Below are positions 36,200 to 47,836 of a stretch of 64,000 bases of DNA, in pieces. The stretch covers positions 1 to 64,000 of the forward strand of contig NZ_JANUXX010000008.1 of NCBI RefSeq assembly GCF_024814375.1, read 5' to 3'. Source of the DNA: Streptococcus sciuri. Its GTDB lineage: Bacteria > Bacillota > Bacilli > Lactobacillales > Streptococcaceae. The notes beneath the pieces are model-generated. The model worked only from the letters and a program-made list of their open reading frames with translations. It did not search any database and had not been told where the DNA came from. The first letter of the stretch is position 1. Each line of letters opens with the position of its first letter. Both the position numbers and the translations under genes were made by a program.

Positions 36200-37102
36200 T
36201 TAACTTGCGTACTTCATTCGCAAAACTTTTTCTTGTTGTGGAGTTAAACGCAATAAAATCACAACTTTATCAATACTGATATTACTCTCGAGCAAACGCT
36301 CGGCTGCCATCATCAAACCATTATTAATCCCTAGTTCAAGAACAGGATTCTTTTTATCATTGACATCAAAGATAAACTTATTATCCGGTAAATCAAAAAG
36401 AACTTTAACCGCCCCATAGAGTTGTTCAAAATTATCAATTTCAAGGTCATAAACCGGTCTTGTACCTGGCTTTAGCTTACGTCCACGGTGATTAAACCAC
36501 ATAGAATGCCAACCACCATTAAAAGCACCCATAATATCGTTGTCATAAGAATCACCTACATAAAGAGTTGTCGCAGGGTTCATATCAAATTGCTGAGCAG
36601 CAAGATTAAAAATTTCTTTTTCAGGCTTTTGAAAGCCAGTCGCTTGGCTGACGATGACACGCTTAGGATTGATATAATCGTAAAGTCCCAGTTTTTTCAC
36701 TTTTTTGAGCTGATGTTCTGTCGGACCATTCGTAATCACTCCCATTGGCACGTTTTTAGACTTCAAAAAATCAAGTGTCATACGCATTTCATCTAGCATG
36801 GTGATATTTTCTAGTTCTTTTTCATACACTTGTTGAAAGTGGATACCCTTGGCTTGATCGATCTCACAATAACCAAATTCAAGGAGTGTCTCTTTACAAC
36901 GCCAGAACCTAAAATACTCTGTCGTCCATTCACCAGTCATTACACGTGGAAAACCAATATCAGAATAATGACGAAAGCGAATGTAAGCCTGATTGATACA
37001 ATTCATATCAAAATCTGGAAAACACTTCTCAACAGCTAACCTATAAGGTGCTTGTTGATCATAGATGGTGTCATCAATATCAAATACAATAGAAGTAATC
37101 AT
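36200..37102 (-). CDS. HAD superfamily hydrolase
   Basis: A 300-residue HAD-IA phosphatase-like protein. Motif I is D8-I-D10-D-T, motif II VITNGPTEHQ, motif III Lys in TGFQKPEKEIF and motif IV YVGDSYDNDIMGA. The C-terminal 70 residues extend beyond the usual HAD core and end in a helical segment (LLRLTPQQEKVLRMKYAS) of unknown role. The substrate cannot be deduced. It is convergent with the phosphatase gene and divergent from lysS. Confidence 0.85.
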   Translation of the reverse strand: MITSIVFDIDDTIYDQQAPYRLAVEKCFPDFDMNCINQAYIRFRHYSDIGFPRVMTGEWTTEYFRFWRCKETLLEFGYCEIDQAKGIHFQQVYEKELENITMLDEMRMTLDFLKSKNVPMGVITNGPTEHQLKKVKKLGLYDYINPKRVIVSQATGFQKPEKEIFNLAAQQFDMNPATTLYVGDSYDNDIMGAFNGGWHSMWFNHRGRKLKPGTRPVYDLEIDNFEQLYGAVKVLFDLPDNKFIFDVNDKKNPVLELGINNGLMMAAERLLESNISIDKVVILLRLTPQQEKVLRMKYAS

Positions 37103-37128
37103 ACTAAGTCCTTTCTAATCCATATTAG

Positions 37129-38821
<1,693 letters not shown>

Positions 38822-38833
38822 GATGAAACAAGT

Positions 38834-40141
38834 CTATCTTCTAATTTCTGCAAGGTTATCGTTGAGAAAGTCAGCAATAGGTTGAATTACCGCTCTTGCT
38901 AGTAATACAGGAACAGCATTCCCAATTTGCTTATAAATTTTATCAATCTGAGCATTCTTTGATATTTCTCTTCCTGACTTTCCGATAGCTGATCCCTTAC
39001 TAAATTCAAACCAATCTGGAAATGTTTGAATTCTAGCAATTTCTTTTGTTGATAATCGTCTATTATCTCCATTAAACTTCCAACGCTTATGCTCTTCTTC
39101 ATCATAATAACTCGTCATCGGTAAACCACCTGGATGTTGTGGAGCTTGTCTTCCACTTGCCTGTATTGTAAAACTTTGGTCATTCCATGATTTTTTCCTA
39201 TTTCGAGACATATAGATTGTACTATATGTCCCCTCGAAAACTTCTCCCGGATTACTTTCTAAATCTCCAATAGCTTCTCTCAAAGTAACCCATGGCACCT
39301 TCTCAGACAATAAATCTATTTCAGTTGGACTTCCATGAGTAGGTAATGGTAACTTATAGTGATAATCAAAATTTTTTTCAATTTTGTCTTTATGAACACC
39401 AACTAAAAATACACGTTCTCGAGATTGTGGTACACCATAGTCTCTTGCATTTACAAGGTGAGCCGTTACAGTATAGCCAGCACTTGAAAAATCTTCTATC
39501 ATTTGTTTCAATACCTCACCTTTTCCTAACGTCATCATTCCTTTTACATTTTCTGCAACAAAAAATAACGGTTGGGTTTGAACTAACTCACGAATAAAAT
39601 GTATGTACAAAAAATTTCTTTCGTCATCTATCAAACGAGGACCCGCCTCACTAAATCCAGGACACGGGAATCCACCAATTGTTAAATCATTATTTGGAAA
39701 ATGTGCCACTTTTCTTATATCCTTTTGATGTTGGATAATATATGAACTAAAATTCTTTTTGTAAGTTTCATTAGCTTCTACAAACATGTCATTTGTATAA
39801 ATAGTATGAAATAAACTTTTACTTCTAACGTCGTCAAATAACGCTTTATTATTAAACGCTTTAATTGCTTCGGCATACCCAATTCTTGATACCAAACCTG
39901 CAAGTTCTGTCCCTAAATCTAACCCACCAGCTCCAGAAAATAGTGAAACAACATTAATGCGATCATTTCTAGTTTGTACTTTTTGAACTAATTCTAAATC
40001 GGATGAATCTTCAATAATCTTATTCGTTTCTTCTTTTATTTTTTTTAGTAAAACATCTTTTACCTCTTCAGTAGTTAAATTGGATGCTGATTTAAATTTT
40101 CCTCTAGATTTTTCTTTTTCATCTTTTATATTTTTTCTCAT
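38834..40141 (-). CDS. DNA (cytosine-5) methyltransferase
   Basis: A 435-residue C5-methyltransferase of a type II restriction-modification system; it protects host DNA. Motif I is VVSLFSGAGGLDLG (64-77), motif IV GGFPCPGFSEAG with catalytic C160 (PCP, where PCQ is commoner), motif VI ENVKG (197-201), motif VIII QSRERVFLVG and motif X QIGNAVP. The target-recognition region (about 280-380) includes FTIQASGRQAPQHPGG; I cannot derive the recognition sequence. A lysine-rich N-terminal extension (1-60) precedes the core. It is last in a controller-endonuclease-methyltransferase operon. Confidence 0.93.
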   Translation of the reverse strand: MRKNIKDEKEKSRGKFKSASNLTTEEVKDVLLKKIKEETNKIIEDSSDLELVQKVQTRNDRINVVSLFSGAGGLDLGTELAGLVSRIGYAEAIKAFNNKALFDDVRSKSLFHTIYTNDMFVEANETYKKNFSSYIIQHQKDIRKVAHFPNNDLTIGGFPCPGFSEAGPRLIDDERNFLYIHFIRELVQTQPLFFVAENVKGMMTLGKGEVLKQMIEDFSSAGYTVTAHLVNARDYGVPQSRERVFLVGVHKDKIEKNFDYHYKLPLPTHGSPTEIDLLSEKVPWVTLREAIGDLESNPGEVFEGTYSTIYMSRNRKKSWNDQSFTIQASGRQAPQHPGGLPMTSYYDEEEHKRWKFNGDNRRLSTKEIARIQTFPDWFEFSKGSAIGKSGREISKNAQIDKIYKQIGNAVPVLLARAVIQPIADFLNDNLAEIRR

Positions 40142-40214
40142 TTCTATCTATATTGTCTTTCTAAATATTCGTCTTATCTATCTTAGCAAAAATTTAATAT
40201 AAAGGCCAGAAAAA

Positions 40215-41099
40215 TTATTCATTCATTAAATCTGGTCGGCAGCAGTTTTCTGAACTAATATCATCTGTATTCTTAATATTTAATTCTCTTAAAGTCTCAA
40301 ATAGTTTACTTGCCATTTCATTTCCCTTCCTAATCAATGGAGAATCGTAACGAAATACAGGAAGTAATTTTTCTTCCTGTACTTCCCAATCTATTTGAAC
40401 AGCTAATGGTCTATCACCATCAAACTTACCCTCAAATGTTCTATAATTTAATGCTTTACAAGCAAAATATACATCTGGGTGCTCATCAACATATTCATCA
40501 ATCGCCTGTAAATTATTGATAAGTACTTGGGAATCATCTAGTTCATCGGTTCTTAGCATATAATTCGCAACGCCTGAATTAGGAATTTTAACTCCATCAA
40601 CCATTGCATCCTTTTTATCTACTGGCAAATTTTCTCCAGAATAAATATCTAAAATTTGCTTTTTAGTTAGTTTAAGTTTAGTTGATAATTTTCCACTTTT
40701 AACATCAAGAAGTTCATACTTCCACCCCAAAGTTATAGAACCATTGAAGCGCCCTTTTTTAATTATAATAGGTCTGCATTCAAATTCCTTTTTTATTTGA
40801 GTAGTACCAGACTCTATTATCTTCATCCAATCACTTCCCAAAAGCGCTTCTGCTCTCTCAGCTTTCATTTTATTTTCTATAAATTGGGCATTCTCTTGCT
40901 TATATGAAATTTTAAATTCATATTTTTTAGAATGATTATCTTCTGCCTCGATATAAATATCAGTCTTACACTCTCCTGAAGCAACTGTTGGTTTAGCAAC
41001 CCTTAAAACTTTTAATTTTTCTCCTTTAAAATCAAAAACAGTGCCCACTGATAATGTCTCAGCAATCTTATGTTCATTTCTTGAAAAAGTTTTTCCCAT
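40215..41099 (-). CDS. Putative type II restriction endonuclease
   Basis: A 294-residue protein not recognised by family. Its place between a controller protein and a C5-methyltransferase strongly suggests the cognate endonuclease. A possible PD-(D/E)XK site is D47 in ECKTDIYIEAED with E61-F-K63 in KKYEFKISYK. The start is supported by GGAGTGATAGG before ATG, six bases after the controller stop. High Lys/Asn content and low GC fit transferred DNA. The C terminus (SSENCCRPDLMNE) is unusual in holding two cysteines. Confidence 0.65.
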   Translation of the reverse strand: MGKTFSRNEHKIAETLSVGTVFDFKGEKLKVLRVAKPTVASGECKTDIYIEAEDNHSKKYEFKISYKQENAQFIENKMKAERAEALLGSDWMKIIESGTTQIKKEFECRPIIIKKGRFNGSITLGWKYELLDVKSGKLSTKLKLTKKQILDIYSGENLPVDKKDAMVDGVKIPNSGVANYMLRTDELDDSQVLINNLQAIDEYVDEHPDVYFACKALNYRTFEGKFDGDRPLAVQIDWEVQEEKLLPVFRYDSPLIRKGNEMASKLFETLRELNIKNTDDISSENCCRPDLMNE

Positions 41100-41105
41100 A
41101 TCCTA

Positions 41106-41333
41106 TCACTCCTTATTCTTTTCATCACCGATACCGATAAATAACTGAGAAATTGAAATATTAAATCCACTTGCAATTTTTTCAATATTTTTTAATGAAA
41201 CATTTCGTTTCCCAGATTCTATCGAAGCATAGTAAGTTCTATCCATTCCAATTTTAAATGCAAATTTTTCCTGACTTAATCCTGTTTGTTTTCTTAATTC
41301 TTTGATTCTTTTCCCAAATACAACTTGTATCAT
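41106..41333 (-). CDS. XRE-family controller (C) protein
   Basis: A 75-residue helix-turn-helix protein (FGKRIKELRKQTGLSQEKFAF; MDRTYYASIESGKRNVSL) of the size and type of restriction-modification controller proteins. Such proteins activate their own and the endonuclease gene after methyltransferase has accumulated. It is the first gene of the operon. No strong SD precedes the ATG, which is common for leaderless controller genes. I could not define a C-box with confidence. Confidence 0.78.
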   Translation of the reverse strand: MIQVVFGKRIKELRKQTGLSQEKFAFKIGMDRTYYASIESGKRNVSLKNIEKIASGFNISISQLFIGIGDEKNKE

Positions 41334-41720
41334 TAATTCAGTCTCACTTTAGCAGATTCTTTAATTTTTATTTTAAAGATTTATGCCTATTTAGCAACGG
41401 ACTATGAGCAACAAAAAATTACCTCTTTTATTAAACATTTTATAATCATTAAACCCATTAAAACACATTTTATATTTTTCAAAAATTTCTTGTTGAAAAG
41501 CTCTAAAATTTTTCAGCTCTTTTTATACATATAAATTAAAACTTATACTATTTTTATTTCAGATTTATCTTTCATTTTTAAGCTCCTTTGCTACAGCATA
41601 GTCAAATAAATAAGCATTGTACTATGCTTATTTCCTTAATCTCCTAGCATTTATTTTTAAGCACGATTAATTTTTTAAAAAAGCATACATATTTTTCTTT
41701 TAATCTGAACTTTTTTACGC
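41334..41720. other. Very AT-rich spacer between restriction island and mntH
   Basis: No gene is visible. It should hold the controller-gene promoter. A perfect 10-bp hairpin AAATAAGCAT (41608-41617) / ATGCTTATTT (41624-41633) is present, and GCATAGT (41597-41603) can alternatively pair with ACTATGC (41621-41627). The composition matches the restriction island more than mntH, so the island edge probably lies here. Confidence 0.5.
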
Positions 41721-41726
41721 TATAAT
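41721..41726 (+). promoter_or_regulatory. mntH -10 element
   Basis: Perfect TATAAT. The -35 is poorly defined. Predicted start is about 41733, exactly at the first arm of the leader structure. Confidence 0.55.
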
Positions 41727-41731
41727 GAAAA

Positions 41732-41850
41732 TATCACTATTGGAAGTGAAAAGTCCTACGTATGATGTTCAGCTATCTGCTCTACTTTTTCATTAGCACT
41801 ATCCTTATGGGATAAATTTTACTAGCAGAGTAATCGCTGAATTAGTGATA
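41732..41850 (+). ncRNA. Structured mntH leader, candidate riboswitch
   Basis: Four nested complementary pairs are visible: TATCACTA (41732-41739) / TAGTGATA (41843-41850), TTCAGC (41768-41773) / GCTGAA (41836-41841), TCTGCT (41776-41781) / AGCAGA (41824-41829), and TATCC (41800-41804) / GGATA (41810-41814). They would fold almost the whole 5' untranslated region into one closed RNA domain upstream of a metal transporter. I do not see the conserved GGGGAGTA of the yybP-ykoY manganese riboswitch, so the class is unknown. Confidence 0.45.
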
Positions 41851-41891
41851 CATCTAAAAACAGGCTTAGGCTTTTCTTAGAAAGAAGTTTT

Positions 41892-43238
41892 ATGAAAACT
41901 CATCACACAACATCAAATATTTCTCTAAGCGAGGTCAATCAGAGTATTGATGTTCCTAAAAATGCCTCCTTTTGGCGAACCTTACATGCTTTTTTAGGTC
42001 CTGGCGCACTTGTCGCTGTCGGCTACATGGATCCAGGTAATTGGATTACCAGCGTCGTAGGAGGAGCTAGCTACAAATACCTCTTACTATCGGTTGTATT
42101 ACTCTCTTCTCTCATGGCAATGCAACTCCAACAAATGGCAGGAAAACTAGGTATCGTCACTCGTCAAGATTTAGCACAAGCTACTGCCAACCACGTGCCA
42201 CGAAGTATTCGCTATATTCTCTTTGTTATCCTAGAATTGGCACTTATGGCGACAGACCTAGCCGAAGTTATCGGTTCAGGAGTAGCCCTTCATTTGCTGT
42301 TTGGCTGGCCACTACTCTTTTCTATTCTTATTACGGTCTTTGATGTCTTCTTGCTCTTGTCCATCATGAAATTGGGATTTCGCAAAATTGAGGCTATCGT
42401 CGTAACCCTGATTTTGACGATTCTAGTGATTTTTATCTATTTGACAGTCATCTCAAAACCAAGCATTTCTGGGATTTTGATGGGATATATTCCACAATTA
42501 TCTGTCCTTGATAGTAGTGAGGTTGTTGCTGATAATACGAGATTAACTCTAGCTTTAGGAATCATCGGAGCGACCGTTATGCCACATAACCTCTACCTGC
42601 ATTCCTCTATCTCACAGACACGTAAAGTCAACTATGACAAGCCTGAATCTATCAGACAGGCGGTTAAATTTATGACATGGGACTCTAATATTCAACTATC
42701 TGTAGCTTTTATCGTCAACTCTCTTTTGTTGATTTTAGGGGCTTCTCTCTTTTACGGTCATGCTAACGAAATTAGCGCCTTCGCACAAATGTATCATGCT
42801 CTCTCAGATAATACTATTGCTGGCAGTATAGCAAGTAGCCTACTCTCAACACTTTTTGCCATAGCCTTACTGGCTAGTGGTCAAAACTCAACCATCACAG
42901 GAACACTGACTGGACAGATTGTTATGGAAGGGTTCTTACGCCTTCGTATGCCTCAGTGGCTTATCCGCTTAGCCACTCGTTTTCTCGCACTACTGCCTGT
43001 CATCATCGCAGCAATACTCTTTGGAGATAAGGAAACAGTACTCGATGAGTTGATTGTCTACTCACAAGTTTTCTTATCAGTAGCTCTACCGTTCTCACTT
43101 TTCCCATTGATTTACTTTACATCTCATAAAAAACTCATGGGAGAATTTACAAACGCTAGATGGAATACTATTATCGCTTATGTAGGCGCTACTGTTTTGA
43201 CTTTCTTAAATATCAAACTAATCTTTGATCTCTTTTAA
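41892..43238 (+). CDS. mntH: Nramp family divalent metal (Mn2+) transporter
   Basis: Proton-coupled Mn2+/Fe2+ importer of 448 residues with about 11 transmembrane helices. The metal-binding motif DPGNW in helix 1 ([11 protein letters not shown]) and the [10 protein letters not shown] motif in helix 6 are intact. It has a long structured leader. bioY follows after only 16 bases and probably shares the mRNA. Manganese uptake supports oxidative-stress resistance in lactic streptococci. Confidence 0.93.
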   Translation: MKTHHTTSNISLSEVNQSIDVPKNASFWRTLHAFLGPGALVAVGYMDPGNWITSVVGGASYKYLLLSVVLLSSLMAMQLQQMAGKLGIVTRQDLAQATANHVPRSIRYILFVILELALMATDLAEVIGSGVALHLLFGWPLLFSILITVFDVFLLLSIMKLGFRKIEAIVVTLILTILVIFIYLTVISKPSISGILMGYIPQLSVLDSSEVVADNTRLTLALGIIGATVMPHNLYLHSSISQTRKVNYDKPESIRQAVKFMTWDSNIQLSVAFIVNSLLLILGASLFYGHANEISAFAQMYHALSDNTIAGSIASSLLSTLFAIALLASGQNSTITGTLTGQIVMEGFLRLRMPQWLIRLATRFLALLPVIIAAILFGDKETVLDELIVYSQVFLSVALPFSLFPLIYFTSHKKLMGEFTNARWNTIIAYVGATVLTFLNIKLIFDLF

Positions 43239-43254
43239 TACAAGGAACTTATCT

Positions 43255-43785
43255 ATGTCTGCTATTTATCGACTACTAATCATTAGTCTATCGACAGCGA
43301 TTCTAGCTGTCCTCTCACAACTCACCATTCCTATCGGTATCACACCTATCACCTTACAAACCTTTGCCGTTGGGCTTATTGCTAGTCTTTTAAAATGGAA
43401 AGAGGCGTTGCTTGCAGTGATACTTTATATCCTTCTCGGAGCTCTTGGACTACCTGTTTTTTCAGGGGGAACTTCTGGAATTGCCACTCTAGTCAGTCCC
43501 AACTCTGGCTTTATCTGGGGCTTTCTCCTCTTTGCGCTTGTCACTAGCCTCCTACCCAAAACAAATATCTTAAGTTTATTTCTTGCTAATGTTTTTGGTG
43601 ATTTGTGCATTTTTGTCTGCGGTCTCTTATCCTTACATTACCTTGGACAGTTGTCTTGGGAAGCTAGCTTTTTGGCAGGTTTTCTTCCTTTTATTCCTGT
43701 CGAGCTTATCAAAATCCTCCTTATCAGCATCATTGTTCCAAGATTACGCCAGAGTCTAAAAACAATTACCTATTTTCAATCCTAA
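43255..43785 (+). CDS. bioY: Biotin transporter BioY
   Basis: Substrate-binding S component of an ECF-type biotin importer. The 176-residue protein has six hydrophobic segments and the BioY pattern (TIPIGITPITLQTFAVGLIASLL; YILLGALGLPVFSGG). It needs the shared EcfAA'T module encoded elsewhere. ATG 43255 follows AAGGAA; the longer frame overlaps mntH. The operon ends in a bidirectional terminator. Confidence 0.9.
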   Translation: MSAIYRLLIISLSTAILAVLSQLTIPIGITPITLQTFAVGLIASLLKWKEALLAVILYILLGALGLPVFSGGTSGIATLVSPNSGFIWGFLLFALVTSLLPKTNILSLFLANVFGDLCIFVCGLLSLHYLGQLSWEASFLAGFLPFIPVELIKILLISIIVPRLRQSLKTITYFQS

Positions 43786-43787
43786 TA

Positions 43788-43819
43788 AAAAGCCCAGTTG
43801 CTTGTTTAACTGGGCTTTT
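43788..43819. terminator. Bidirectional terminator after bioY
   Basis: AAAAGCCCAGTT (43788-43799) pairs perfectly with AACTGGGCTTTT (43808-43819). Confidence 0.88.
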
Positions 43820-43827
43820 CAGAACTG

Positions 43828-44985
43828 CTAATAACGACCTAGCAGTTTTTTAATTCCTTGAATTATCTTATATTTTACAGGTCTTGGGTAATAACGAAAA
43901 GTTCCCATTTTCCGAACAATGTACCCATTAAAATTTTGCTTAAAGCGAAGTACGCCGTCAGTGCCGTCAAAGACCCCCATAATACCTAGAAAGTTATACA
44001 AGGGAATGTTGGCATCAATAGCTTGAAGCATAGTAGTATATTGGAGGAGAAAAGGTGCTGATAATTTTTTAAATTGGTTATCAGAACCTCCGAATAAGTA
44101 GGTTACCTCTGATGGTAGATAAATCATTAAAGCTCCTGCTAGTGGCACTACTTCATCTTTATAGTCTTGTGCAAAAGGTTCTAGCAGGGTAATTGCTTTT
44201 TCGATGCTTGCTTTTTCTTGTTTACTGTTAGCAGTAGTTAGAGCTGTTTGTAGCTTGTTGAGGGCTTGAGTAAATTGTATCTCAGCAACTACAAAAGCCG
44301 TTTTCGTCTGAAAGCTATCAAAAAATTGTTGGTAATAGTGAATGTCTTTACTTGAAAATCCCTGACGTTCTCCCGTTTTTTGCACTAGCCAAGAAAATGT
44401 CTCTAATTCATGACGTTCAAGAGCTCGAATAGTGATACCTAGTTGTTTCGCTTTCTTGATATTGCGTTGACTATTCTTATTAAAAGACTTTAATAGTTGG
44501 TTGTTGTCAAGATTTGACAGGTCTTTAATATAGTGCCAATGAGGCTCACCATCTGGATACCCTGTCTGCAAACCATCAAACTGATAACCTAAGTCTACCA
44601 AGTCTGTAATCAGCTCTTTTTTCTCCTTACTTGTTGCTTGACCATTGCTATCAAAAGTTTGATAAGTATCGTAGGGTTTGATGAGTAACTCTAAAGCACC
44701 ATTTTCTTTAGCATAATCACGAAGTGCACTATAAAAAAGCTTTAAATCTTCTTGTTTTGATGATACTGGACCAGAGTTGATTTCCATACGGAGACCACCC
44801 CTCTCTGGCATGCTATAGAGAAGACCTGCCACAGTTAACTCTCCATCAGATTCCCAACCAAGATAAGTGACATCAAATCCTCGGCATCTTAGCAAATCTG
44901 CCATTTCCACCGTTTGCATAAAAGAACGCTCACTACAGCAATTGCTAAATTTTTCATAGGCTTCCCTAGATAGTTTTTTTAACAC
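43828..44985 (-). CDS. FemAB/MurM-like peptidoglycan branching aminoacyltransferase
   Basis: A 385-residue member of the FemABX family, which uses aminoacyl-tRNA to add residues to the lipid II stem peptide for interpeptide bridges. GNAT-like tandem domains are visible (MEINSGPV; KNSQRNIKKAKQLGITI; LFGGSDNQFKKL; YNFLGIMG), with a helical arm (about 235-285). It is a single copy, so whether it is MurM-, MurN- or FemX-like is uncertain. It lies convergent to bioY and downstream of metG. Confidence 0.83.
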   Translation of the reverse strand: MLKKLSREAYEKFSNCCSERSFMQTVEMADLLRCRGFDVTYLGWESDGELTVAGLLYSMPERGGLRMEINSGPVSSKQEDLKLFYSALRDYAKENGALELLIKPYDTYQTFDSNGQATSKEKKELITDLVDLGYQFDGLQTGYPDGEPHWHYIKDLSNLDNNQLLKSFNKNSQRNIKKAKQLGITIRALERHELETFSWLVQKTGERQGFSSKDIHYYQQFFDSFQTKTAFVVAEIQFTQALNKLQTALTTANSKQEKASIEKAITLLEPFAQDYKDEVVPLAGALMIYLPSEVTYLFGGSDNQFKKLSAPFLLQYTTMLQAIDANIPLYNFLGIMGVFDGTDGVLRFKQNFNGYIVRKMGTFRYYPRPVKYKIIQGIKKLLGRY

Positions 44986-45061
44986 TTTTTTCTCCCTGTT
45001 CTATTTTCAAGAAAATCACTTAGACGACTGTTTAAGATTTGACTAGTAGTCTCTCGGTCTT

Positions 45062-45090
45062 AAAAAGCTTGAGTGAAGCTCAAGCTTTTT
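45062..45090 (-). terminator. metG terminator
   Basis: AAAAAGCTTGAG (45062-45073) pairs perfectly with CTCAAGCTTTTT (45079-45090). Confidence 0.88.
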
Positions 45091-45091
45091 A

Positions 45092-47089
45092 TTAACCGAT
45101 AATACTGCCATTTGGGACAGACTCATCCACAGTGAGGAGGGTTAAGTTACCCTCATGTTCAGCAGATAAAATCATACCTTGACTGATATATTTCTTCATC
45201 ATCTTACGTGGTTTGAGATTAGCAACAATCTGAACCTTGAGTCCAATCAGTTCTTCAGGATTGGGATAAAAGTGGGCAATACCTGAGAGAATCTGACGAT
45301 GCTCGCTATCTCCAGCGTCCAAGCGGAACTGAAGGAGTTTATCAGAACCTTTGACTTTTTGACAGTCGATAACCTCTGCTACACGAATTTCTGCCTTATC
45401 AAAGTCCTCAAACTTGATTTGTGCCTTGTTTTCGAGAAGTTCGACATCTTCTGGTATCCATTCTTTTTCTTGAGCAGGTTTACCAGCTTCCATTTGCTCT
45501 TTGATGTAGCCAATTTCCTCATCCATATCAAGACGTGGGAAGATTGGTGTACCTTTGGCAACAACTGTCGTACCTTCTGGTAAATCACTAAGTGCTAGAT
45601 TTTCAAGGCTTTCTACTTCTGGTAAACCGAGTTGGGTCATGATGGCGTTTGATGTTGTCATCATAAATGGTTGAATAAGGTGCGCTACCACACGCAAACT
45701 TGCTACTAAATGACTCATGACTGCAACCAATTGTGTCCCTCTATCTTGTTCTTTCGCCAAGACCCAAGGTGCTGTTTCATCAATATATTTATTGGTACGA
45801 GAGATGATAGACCAGACTGCTTCTAGCGCTCGTGGATAATCCACTGCCTCCATTTGTTCATGGTAAATAGCTAATTGACTAGCAATCTCCATCTCAAGAC
45901 TACTATCAAAAGCGGTCACACCTCTCACAAAAGCAGGTACTTTCCCATCAAAGTATTTATTGACCATAGCGACTGTACGATTAAGGAGATTGCCAAGATC
46001 ATTTGCCAGTTCATAGTTAATTCTTCCCACGTAATCCTCAGGTGTAAAGGTACCATCAGAACCAACAGGCAAACTTCTCATGAGATAGTAGCGTAATGCA
46101 TCAAGCCCATAGCGTTCTACCAGCATTTCAGGATAAATGACATTTCCCTTAGACTTAGACATCTTGCCATCTTGCATGATATACCAGCCGTGTGCCACCA
46201 AACGCTTTGGAATCGGTTGACCCAGCGCATGTAAGAAGATTGGCCAGTAGATGGAATGGAAACGCAGAATATCCTTTCCTACCATGTGAATATCTGCAGG
46301 CCAAAATTTTTCCACACGATTTTCAAGATCGTTTTCAAAACCAAGTGCTGTATAGTAATTAAAGAGAGCATCTAACCAAACATACATAATATGCTTAGGA
46401 TTGCTTGGTACAGGTACTCCCCAAGTAAAGCTCGTTCGAGAGACTGCTAAATCTTCCAACCCTGGCTCAATAAAGTTTTTAATCATTTCATTCATGCGAC
46501 CATTTGGTGTGATGAAGTCTGGATGTTCTTTGTAAAATTCTAGAAGCCAATCAGCATATTTGCCCATGCGAAAGAAGTAAGACTCTTCAGAAACCCACTC
46601 AACAGTATGGCCGCTAGGTGCTATGCCACCTATCACCTTACCGTTTTCATCACGAAAAACCTCAGCCAACTGATTTTCAGTGAAAAACTCCTCATCAGAG
46701 ACCGAATACCAACCTGAATATTCGCCAAGATAAATATCATCTTGTGCTAGTAATTTCTCAAAAATACGCTGAACTGCCTTTTCATGCTCAGGATTAGTCG
46801 TACGATAAAAAACGTCGTAAGAAATATCCAATAACTTCCAAAGTTCTTGGATACTTTTTGCCATGCCATCCACGTAAGTCTGTGGGGCAACTCCCGCCTC
46901 TTTTGCTTTTTCTTGTATCTTTTGTCCATGCTCATCAACTCCGGTCAGATAGTAAACATCATAACCCAAAAGACGCTTATAGCGTGCTTGAACATCGCAA
47001 GCAATCGTTGTATAAGCAGAACCAATATGAAGCTTACCTGAAGGGTAGTAGATCGGAGTCGTAATGTAAAATGATTTTTTTTCTGTCAT
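45092..47089 (-). CDS. metG: Methionyl-tRNA synthetase
   Basis: Class I synthetase of 665 residues that charges tRNA(Met). It shows the HIGH-like HIGS ([10 protein letters not shown]), KMSKS (KMSKSKGN) and a C-terminal tRNA-binding domain (from about 560, [29 protein letters not shown]). ATG 47089 follows GAAAGGA; the frame opens five codons earlier. It is monocistronic. Confidence 0.96.
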   Translation of the reverse strand: MTEKKSFYITTPIYYPSGKLHIGSAYTTIACDVQARYKRLLGYDVYYLTGVDEHGQKIQEKAKEAGVAPQTYVDGMAKSIQELWKLLDISYDVFYRTTNPEHEKAVQRIFEKLLAQDDIYLGEYSGWYSVSDEEFFTENQLAEVFRDENGKVIGGIAPSGHTVEWVSEESYFFRMGKYADWLLEFYKEHPDFITPNGRMNEMIKNFIEPGLEDLAVSRTSFTWGVPVPSNPKHIMYVWLDALFNYYTALGFENDLENRVEKFWPADIHMVGKDILRFHSIYWPIFLHALGQPIPKRLVAHGWYIMQDGKMSKSKGNVIYPEMLVERYGLDALRYYLMRSLPVGSDGTFTPEDYVGRINYELANDLGNLLNRTVAMVNKYFDGKVPAFVRGVTAFDSSLEMEIASQLAIYHEQMEAVDYPRALEAVWSIISRTNKYIDETAPWVLAKEQDRGTQLVAVMSHLVASLRVVAHLIQPFMMTTSNAIMTQLGLPEVESLENLALSDLPEGTTVVAKGTPIFPRLDMDEEIGYIKEQMEAGKPAQEKEWIPEDVELLENKAQIKFEDFDKAEIRVAEVIDCQKVKGSDKLLQFRLDAGDSEHRQILSGIAHFYPNPEELIGLKVQIVANLKPRKMMKKYISQGMILSAEHEGNLTLLTVDESVPNGSIIG

Positions 47090-47200
47090 GATAATCCTTT
47101 CCAAGCAAATGGGCTTGCCTTTCTGCTCTATTATAACATAAAAAGAGAGATTTTGCGAGATAGAAAAAGAGAAGAAAGATACTCCAAATAGGAAATGAAG

Positions 47201-47836
47201 CTATTCATAAGCAACAACATCCAATTGACCATTGCTATACTCAGCAATAAAGATCTGAGAAACATCAGTATAGCCCTCTTCTGCTAACTTATCTAAAAGC
47301 CAGCTCTCGCTTTTATCCATACTATCTAAAATATCTTGTTGAATGACACCATCTGTTACCAGCGGATACTTAGGATTTTCCTCCCCTGCTTGCACTACGA
47401 TAAGCTGACCATTTTGCTCTAGCACTGCCCGCTTAACATCCTTAATTTTAAAAATTCCCTGTCCGCGAAGTTTAAGTGCCACATCTGATGCAGATAAACC
47501 TGCACTACGACTAGCCTCAACATCCAAAATACCTCGTTTGATGAGAACAATAGGCTTTCCGTCCACTACTCGTTTGACAAAGGCAGAGTTCGTTTTTAGC
47601 CACTTTAGAGACAAGACCAAGACTGTCCAGATAAGTAGGATAATACAATATTGCAAAATGGAGATGGCTGGACTGTAAATGACACCACCAATAATGCCTC
47701 CCAACACATAGTTTTGTATCTGATCGCTAGCTGAAGTTGGTGCTAGATTACTCTTTCCAGAAATATTGATAACCAAAATTAGCGATAGTAAACCTATAAA
47801 CAATTTAATAGCGACATCCATATAATTCAAGGTCAT
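47201..47836 (-). CDS. DUF421 (YetF-like) membrane protein
   Basis: A 211-residue protein with three N-terminal transmembrane helices and a C-terminal cytoplasmic DUF421 domain (about 95-211) including KPIVLIKRGILDVEASR and GEENPKYPLVTDGVI. YetF proteins affect spore and membrane physiology in Bacillus; function here is unknown. It overlaps the DUF3290 gene by four bases (ATGA), the common streptococcal pair. Confidence 0.82.
   Translation of the reverse strand: MTLNYMDVAIKLFIGLLSLILVINISGKSNLAPTSASDQIQNYVLGGIIGGVIYSPAISILQYCIILLIWTVLVLSLKWLKTNSAFVKRVVDGKPIVLIKRGILDVEASRSAGLSASDVALKLRGQGIFKIKDVKRAVLEQNGQLIVVQAGEENPKYPLVTDGVIQQDILDSMDKSESWLLDKLAEEGYTDVSQIFIAEYSNGQLDVVAYE

Noticed and set aside
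41732..41850. Assignment of the mntH leader to yybP-ykoY or preQ1-II
   Set aside because: Neither the GGGGAGTA core nor the preQ1-II sequence is visible, so it is left as an unnamed candidate.
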